DNA of 12,678 nucleotides from Ectocarpus siliculosus (Eukaryota; Sar; Phaeophyceae; Ectocarpales; Ectocarpaceae), in NCBI GenBank assembly GCA_000310025.1, contig FN648564.1, positions 22,462 to 35,139 on the forward strand, given 5' to 3'. Every line of letters begins with the position of its first letter. The first letter of the stretch is position 1. Positions 7,606 to 12,678 of this stretch are shown one piece after another. The notes beneath the pieces are model-generated. The model saw only the letters and a list, made by a program, of their open reading frames with translations, was not told the DNA's origin and did no database searches. Both the position numbers and the translations under genes were made by a program.

Positions 7606-10172
7606 CTGGATCGCGGGCAGACGTGTAGGTATCGAGAGAGGGCCAAGCGAAGAGGGAAAGGGGGTGGCTCAGGACGTTGGCTGGGTAAGCAGCAAAGGAA
7701 AACATGGTGTAGCGGTTGGGACCGTGGATTCGGAATTATAATAGTGGGATCCATCCTACCGCATGCTGTCCTATCTCTCCCCGAAAGGAAGAATTTTGGC
7801 GTGTTGTAAGCAAGAAAACCTAAAAAAGAAACAAGAAGGCGCTCTTTGGCTTTTGTGCTGGTGTCGCTTTTGATGGTGGTAGTGCTCCGCGGCCTTGCGT
7901 GTTGTCTTGAAGTCCACTACCACCGCCGTCGTTTGCTTTTCTGCATCCGGTACGCGCGGGCCGTCCTCTCTCGCCCCTCATTGCAAAGAGGCGGAGTAGG
8001 TATGCCCAAGAAGTAAATTGTTGTTGTTGTTTGTTGTTGTTGTTGTCTTTACATTATTAAATTCGTTTCAGTTGTTAATCCCAAAATCTAGCAAAGACGC
8101 GGTCGTGGTCACAAAAAATGCTCAAGCCATCAGAAGATCTAAAGAACACGCAAACTAGCAAGAAAAGGGTACACAATGGTCGAACGAAACGAAGCAGAAT
8201 GCTTCCAACAGCATACAGGAACATCCTCAGTCCATCAAACTGCAGCTGAACTGAGCAACCTGGCGTTGTCGAAAACGCCGGGCATCGAACAACCTCGCCA
8301 GGCCTGTCATCTGTCAGTGCCGCTACATTCTACCTGCAGTCGCTGCTGCAGCGTATTGCGAATCGGGCCAGGACGATAAATATGTAATGAGCTGATAATT
8401 TACAGAGATCACGACCACCACCGACTGTGTGATCGGAATCGGATGCCTGGCATTGCCAAACATCTTGACATACGCACAACATCCAGATTTTTATGGAGAG
8501 AGAGCATCGACAGCAACGGCGTCGACCGCGCCCTCCGACCGCGCAGGCCTGTACGTATTGGTTGCATCTCATGTCCTTTGAAATATTTCGAACGGAAAAG
8601 AGCAGCAGACAAACCAGGGCTGCCGCAATGTTTGGTGCCAAGCTTCTCTCGGTCGGTCGGGTACTTGCAAGGAGCTGGTGATAAAACGGTACGTACGTCC
8701 TGACCACCAAGGTGTACTCCCCGACAATGTCTTCACGCGAAGTAACACAGGAAGGTTAGCCCCAGGTAGGGCCGGAGACACATGTCACGGGTCTTGTTGT
8801 ACACGCCTCACATTCCGCGTGGAGACAAAACCAAAAGTAAACGGTTGTTTTCGCTGATAAATGTGTACAACGTGACAACGCCAGTGCACGCGCTCACCTC
8901 AGCAATAGCCGGATCGGGAGACGCCATTCTGTCGACGGCCGCAGCAGGCCAAACGAGACGTGTGTGTGCCTGTAGACCGTAGCAACAAGATCGGACTTTT
9001 CGCGATTGATCGTCGATAACCTGGTATTGTGTACCTGTTTTTACACTCACCGCCAAGTGAATCGGGGTTTGAATAGGTAGCAGATGGACAACAGTGCTAA
9101 AGACAAGATCGACGCCTTGCCTTCGCTCTCTGACTGCTCCTTACAGACTGCTTACGCTGCTCTTGCCTGGCACGTGCAGCGGCGTGCGGCGTGTCTCTAG
9201 GGGCTTCGCAGCACGTATTCTTGGGTATGGGGGTGTTTCAAATAAAACGAAAGTGCGTCTCCCCCACCCCCCCAGCTGGCCTCACGGCAAGGCAGAAGCA
9301 ACGCAAGGGCGTGGATTGGACGCGCGGCGAAGGATTTGAGTGTCAAACCAAGGCAGTGGAAGGCTTGGTCGAGGTGGGTGGAGAAGATTCTATTCGCTTG
9401 TGCCGTATCGCGAAAAACGCATGGGAAAAAGGCAGGACAGGGTCAGGGATCCTCAAAACCACTGACAGCAGTGTCAGCATCTGCAGCACAGCAGCAGCAG
9501 CAGCCAGGCGTTGACCACCGTACTTGTTGGCGCGGATCGAACGAGGGGCCGACACGCCTGGAGAACATAGTGCTTGCCAGCTGTTGTTGTTGTTTCATTA
9601 CTGGGTGTGCCGCTCTTTGCCTCTTGGTGACTTTGCTTTCGGCCGCTCACAACCTTGATCTTCGCTACTGCTGCTGTCTCTGGCGAAGTGTTGCGTGTAG
9701 TGCGCCTGCTGCGAGCGTACAGAGTAAGGGGATGTGCAAACAGCGCTGCGCTGAGGAGAGAAGGGCATGTGTCCACGCGTAGTTGTGTGCTGTTCATTTG
9801 TGCACCATGCTATTCTTACTGCGGGGTTCTTGTTGCGAAAACGTTTGCATTTATTTTTTTGTGGATTGTCTGTGTTACAGAGTTGCATCTGACCTACAGC
9901 AACCCTGGTACAGCTATCTGTAAAGTCTACATGGGCAGCAGCAGCAGCGGATTCCCAGCAAAAGCACTGCTGGTATCTAGGTCGAACCGTAAAGATCAGA
10001 TGTCGATACGAACAGCAGCACACGCACACGGCATCGTCAAGTGTGTTCGTGCAGTTGCGCTCTGAAGGCGTTGCGCTCTCTATCACAGCAATGATTCTTG
10101 TGAATCTCTCGCCCATCCCGCGTAACCCCCCCCCCTCCCTATACAATGCCCCCCTGTTTTCTCACGTTGCAG
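7606..10172. other. Region between divergent PPIH and the Pro/Gly/Met-rich gene
   Basis: This must contain the missing first exon of PPIH (minus strand) and probably upstream exons or the promoter of the forward gene at 10190. I could not place either with confidence. Minus-strand ATGs near 7936, 7981 and 7774 precede possible donors, but their phases do not fit the phase-0 acceptor at 7606. A (TTG)n tract lies at 8019-8046. Forward open frames such as 8443-8703, 9191-9514 and 9336-9782 show no recognisable domain; in particular I found no U1-C zinc finger and no Sm motif. Confidence 0.5.
8019..8046. repeat. TTG/GTT triplet tract
   Basis: Two runs of TTG units separated by one extra T. Simple-sequence repeat in the divergent interval, with no evident function. 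Confidence 0.85.
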
Positions 10173-10189
10173 AAGCGCGTGAAGCAGCA

Positions 10190-12402
10190 ATGAATCAACC
10201 GCCACCCGGCGGCGGGCCTCCCGGTAAGCAAGAGAGCGTTGACTGTTTACTCGCGACGCGCGGCGGCAACTAGTTGTTGTCGTATTAGCACCTATTTACC
10301 AATTTTCTTCACGCCGTCACTCACGCAGTTCAAAATTGAAAATTGATCGAACGGTATTTATCCTTTTGTAGTGCAGGGAACATTTTTTCTGTCTCAGATA
10401 CATGGTGCAGCGGAAGGTACCCGCCACCCCTTTACTGATTGTCTTTTGCGAAGATTTCTTTGCTCTTAAGCCGCGCTGAATTTCAGTAGATGCTGTGAGC
10501 ATCTGCACGGATACGCTTTATTTGGTCCACATGCAGCTGTGCTCCTTGCACCATGGGGCGTGCACGTAGTTCACGACCATACATGAGACGCTGGAATGGT
10601 TTGTTGCGCATGGGGGAGATTTACGATGGCCCACCCCTTGCCTGTGGCTTTGGTCCCGAGGTAGATATGTCGGGGATGGGTGTATTTTGAGCCATACTTG
10701 AACCGTTCTTGAGCTTGGTGTTTTGGGCGCGGCGCGGGTAGACGGCGGCGCGTTTTGCTTGGGCCTTGGCCAGGTTTTCGCGGGCAGCCACTCGTCCATA
10801 TGCAATACCTGTGTGCCCACCACTACTGTGATGCTGGTTGCTTTGTTGTATTGTGAAAAGTGATGGGAATCCTTTTAGCGTTGTTGGTCCCCTGCACCCG
10901 TTATCCCCTCCCGCCCCCCTTTGATCCACATGCCCGTTCTCCTGTATACTGGCACGTTGCCTCTGCTGCCGCTGCTGCCGCTGCTGCTGCTGCTGCTGCA
11001 CCCACTGCTGCTGTACCTACTGCTGTTGACGCTGCTGCTGCAGGCATGGGCGGGCCTCGTCCGCCTGGAATGGGCGGGCCTGCCCCTCCGGGGATGGGCG
11101 GTCCCCGTCCCCCGGGGATGGGCGGGCCGCCGCCGCCCGGCATGGGGGGCCCCGGCGGACCGATGATGGGCGGAGGGGGGGGGCAGGGACCGGGGCAGTT
11201 CCGCGGCGGGCCGCCGCCCGGGATGCAAGGGGGAAGAGGTCCTGGAATGGGTAAGTTGGGATAATGGGGAATGGCAGGTTTTATGGAGTGGGATAGTGCG
11301 GCATTTGTGTGTGTGTTTTTCCCTCACGGCTGATGTCCGTTTTTCCCGACGAAGCCGTGCCAAAAGTTTTCTCCTGAATGATAATGGGGGGACGGAGGGG
11401 GATGGAGCTGGTGCTGTCTCTTGGAATACGAAGGGCCTCGTTTGGTCGCTTGCTTGTTTTCGTGAAAACGGGAATGGTGCGCAAGCGTACGGGAGAGACA
11501 CCATCACCGCGTACCGTGGTTATTTTCCGGGGTGGGAATTTTGTTCCACGCGGTCCCACACTTTCTTCGGTGCTGTCCTCTCGTGAGCACAGCAGCAGCA
11601 GGTAGTATTTGTAGACGGCCTTGTGTGCCGTTTGTACCACCTTCCGCAACCGTGCATGCAAGAAGCAGAAACAACCAGCAGGACGAAGCAGTTCAATTCG
11701 ATTGTGCGGCACGCGACATTTCGCGCGGAGACAGCAGTTAAGCCTGCATGGCGCGCGGGAGGGGGAAGGTGTTCGTGAGAAAAAAAGAAATAACGACCCT
11801 CTGTTTTCGAATGAATGGGTCTTCACCCCCAGTGCGAAGCCTCGCACGGCGGTCACGGCATTGCTTCCGAGTAGCCCTCAACGCGCTGCCTTAATGTGTG
11901 TTTTTTTCCATTCTACAAACCTCACGTGGTCCTTTGTCCTCTCTCTTTTTTGGTCTGTCGTTTGTTGCTAAATAGGCATGAGAGGTCCACCTGGCATGCC
12001 GCCGATGGGTATGGGGGGGATGGGCATGCACCACCCCCAGGGAGGCCCCGGCGGGCCCGGAATGGGAGGAATGGGTCAGCCTGGCATGGGCGGCGGCTCC
12101 TTGTCGATGGGCATGGGAGGTGCGTGAATGCCGCGTGCGAAGATTCAACAACTGGTGGCGTTTTTGCTCGTATAGGCCGTGTTTTCTTGTCGATGGGCAT
12201 GGGGAGGTGCGTGAATGCTGCGTGCGAAGACTCAAGAACTAGTGGTGTTTTTTTTTCTCGTGTAGGTTCATTGTCGATGGGCATGAGAGGTGGGGGAACG
12301 CTGATTGTGAAAACTCAACAGCTGCAGTAAACGCGGTGTTTTTGCTCTCGGGTAGGCGGCGGTTCGTTATCGATGGGCATGGGAGGTGAACGCTGCGAGT
12401 GA
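10190..12402 (+). CDS. Pro/Gly/Met-rich low-complexity protein (multi-exon; 5' and 3' ends uncertain)
   Basis: Three clear exons, all joined in phase 1 inside a glycine codon: the part of an exon from ATG 10190 to 10223 (acceptor at 10172, donor gtaagc), 11044-11250 (acceptor ctgcag, donor gtaagt) and 11976-12119 (acceptor aaatag, donor gtgcgt). They give MNQPPPGGGPPG, four copies of MGGPxPPG, a GPMMGGGGGQ-PGQFRGGPPPG stretch, then MRGPPGMPPMGMGGMGMHH and MGGGSLSMGMG. If the 12120 donor is not used, the frame stops at TGA 12125-12127 (about 130 residues). If micro-exons 12266-12289 and 12356-12385 are spliced on, it stays in frame and stops at TGA 12400-12402. The exon starts at 10173 and is open before the ATG (AREAAM), so upstream coding exons are possible. 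Composition resembles the C-terminal tails of U1-C and SmB, but no folded domain is visible, so the family is unassigned. The protein is predicted disordered. Confidence 0.68.
10224..11043 (+). other. First mapped intron of the Pro/Gly/Met-rich gene (820 bp)
   Basis: GT-AG intron, gtaagc to ctgctgcag, phase 1. Its 3' end is a CTG-rich triplet tract (10963-11043) that stands in for the usual polypyrimidine tract. On the opposite strand, a 126-codon frame (11001-10621) crosses it. Confidence 0.8.
10963..11043. repeat. CTG/GCTG triplet-rich tract abutting a 3' splice site
   Basis: Interrupted CTG units run for about 80 bp up to the acceptor cag at 11041-11043. In the downstream exon's frame the tract is open and reads as poly-Ala, so retention of this part would add an alanine-rich segment to the protein. 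Confidence 0.85.
11046..11165 (+). repeat. 24-bp coding tandem repeat (MGGPxPPG)
   Basis: ATG codons recur exactly every 24 bases at 11046, 11070, 11094 and 11118, with a fifth shortened unit at 11142. Each full unit encodes Met-Gly-Gly-Pro, Arg/Ala/Pro, Pro-Pro-Gly. Third-position differences between units (for example ggcctcgtccgcct versus ggtccccgtccccc) show that the amino-acid pattern is better kept than the DNA, which supports selection on the protein. Confidence 0.9.
11251..11975 (+). other. Second mapped intron of the Pro/Gly/Met-rich gene (725 bp)
   Basis: GT-AG intron, gtaagttggg to tttgttgctaaatag, phase 1. It has a clear pyrimidine-rich 3' end (11905-11970). A 191-codon open frame on the opposite strand (11856-11281) looks like chance. 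Confidence 0.85.
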
Positions 12403-12540
12403 AATCTCAACGATTAGCGATGTTTCTGCCCGTGTCGGCGGCGGTTTCTTGTCGATGGGCGTGGGAGGTGGCCACAGAAAAACTTAACAACTACGGCAAT
12501 AGCTGTGCTTTTGCTCGTGAAAGAGGTTCATGGAACACGG
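12089..12540 (+). repeat. Tandem array of micro-exon plus mini-intron units (about six copies)
   Basis: The core TTGTCGATGGGCATGGGAGG recurs starting at 12101, 12187, 12271, 12367 (as ttatcg) and 12449, with a degenerate sixth copy near 12531. The periods are 86, 84, 96, 82 and about 82 bp. Each unit has a coding part (GGSLSMGMG in unit 1), a donor-like GGAG/GTG, a spacer with a c/aactcaa-type core and a T-rich stretch followed by a ctcgt..ag acceptor. Acceptors are intact before 12176, 12266 and 12356, mutated (gtgtcg) before 12436, and altered before 12526. Implied introns are 12120-12175 (56 bp), 12207-12265 (59 bp) and 12290-12355 (66 bp). Implied micro-exons are 31, 24 and 30 nt; the 31-nt one carries an extra G that breaks the frame. 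Confidence 0.85.
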
Positions 12541-12678
12541 GTACAACGGGAGGCGAGCTCCGACCTTGCAAGCGTACATGCCGCACTGCTGGGTTTGCAA
12601 TTTTTGTTGGCCAAAGGGTGTCATGCGGTTTATTGTTGGTGGGGATTTTGGAATTAAAAGGGGAATGTTCGAGTTGTA
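12403..12678. other. 3' flank after the array
   Basis: Includes the last two degenerate array units (to about 12540), then 140 bp with no recognised feature. All three forward frames are open over most of 12526-12650, so a further exon of the same gene cannot be excluded, but nothing in the sequence supports one. Confidence 0.4.

Noticed and set aside
9013-9040. DNLVLC-like peptide resembling an Sm motif
   Set aside because: Only about six residues match, the rest of the Sm fold is absent and the frame closes soon after; chance.
9083-9200. Forward 38-codon frame MDNSAKDKIDALPSLSDCSL... as a possible first exon of the Pro/Gly/Met-rich gene
   Set aside because: Protein-like start, but it ends at its own TAG and no donor joining it in phase to the exon at 10173 stands out; no homology recognised.
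11281-11856. 191-codon reverse frame
   Set aside because: Lies inside a well-defined intron of the forward gene and has no recognisable features.

Overview
The window is nuclear DNA of a eukaryote with intron-rich genes. Conserved protein fragments join across introns of about 0.4-1 kb, the GC content is moderate to high, and CAG/CTG and GA microsatellites are abundant. There is no sign of bacterial operons, ribosome binding sites or CRISPR. Intron density, intron length, long intergenic or UTR tracts and CAG repeats suit a stramenopile, most likely a brown alga of the Ectocarpus type. That assignment is inference, not proof.

Layout. (1) At the left edge, minus strand, lies the first coding exon of a CDK1/CDKA-type cyclin-dependent kinase (232-291). 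The rest of the gene lies left of, or is hidden in, the homopolymer-rich edge. (2) 292-2084 shows no supportable gene but carries a long GA microsatellite and a CAG repeat. (3) 2085-2789 (+) has protein-like sequence in one frame, interrupted by three stops; it looks like a decayed, unidentified gene. (4) 3052-3905 (+) holds two exons of a bS6-family ribosomal protein, best read as mitochondrial; its start codon is in an unplaced upstream exon. (5) 3906-5112 is the interval between two convergent genes. (6) 5113-7605 (-) holds four exons giving a nearly complete cyclophilin H (PPIH, the U4/U6 snRNP-associated prolyl isomerase), including one GC-AG intron. (7) 7606-10172 lies between divergent genes and must contain the missing first exon of PPIH. 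(8) 10190-12402 (+) encodes a Pro/Gly/Met-rich low-complexity protein. Its 3' end dissolves into a tandem array of about six 82-96 bp units, each a micro-exon plus a miniature intron.

The genes do not form a pathway. The one suggestive link is that PPIH is spliceosomal and the Pro/Gly/Met-rich protein resembles in composition the tails of U1-C and SmB; this is weak. The most unusual feature is the exon-plus-intron tandem array at 12089-12540. Its copies differ in whether the splice sites survive (one acceptor lost, several donors weakened) and in frame (a one-base insertion in one copy). It looks like introns and micro-exons caught being multiplied and decaying by local tandem duplication.
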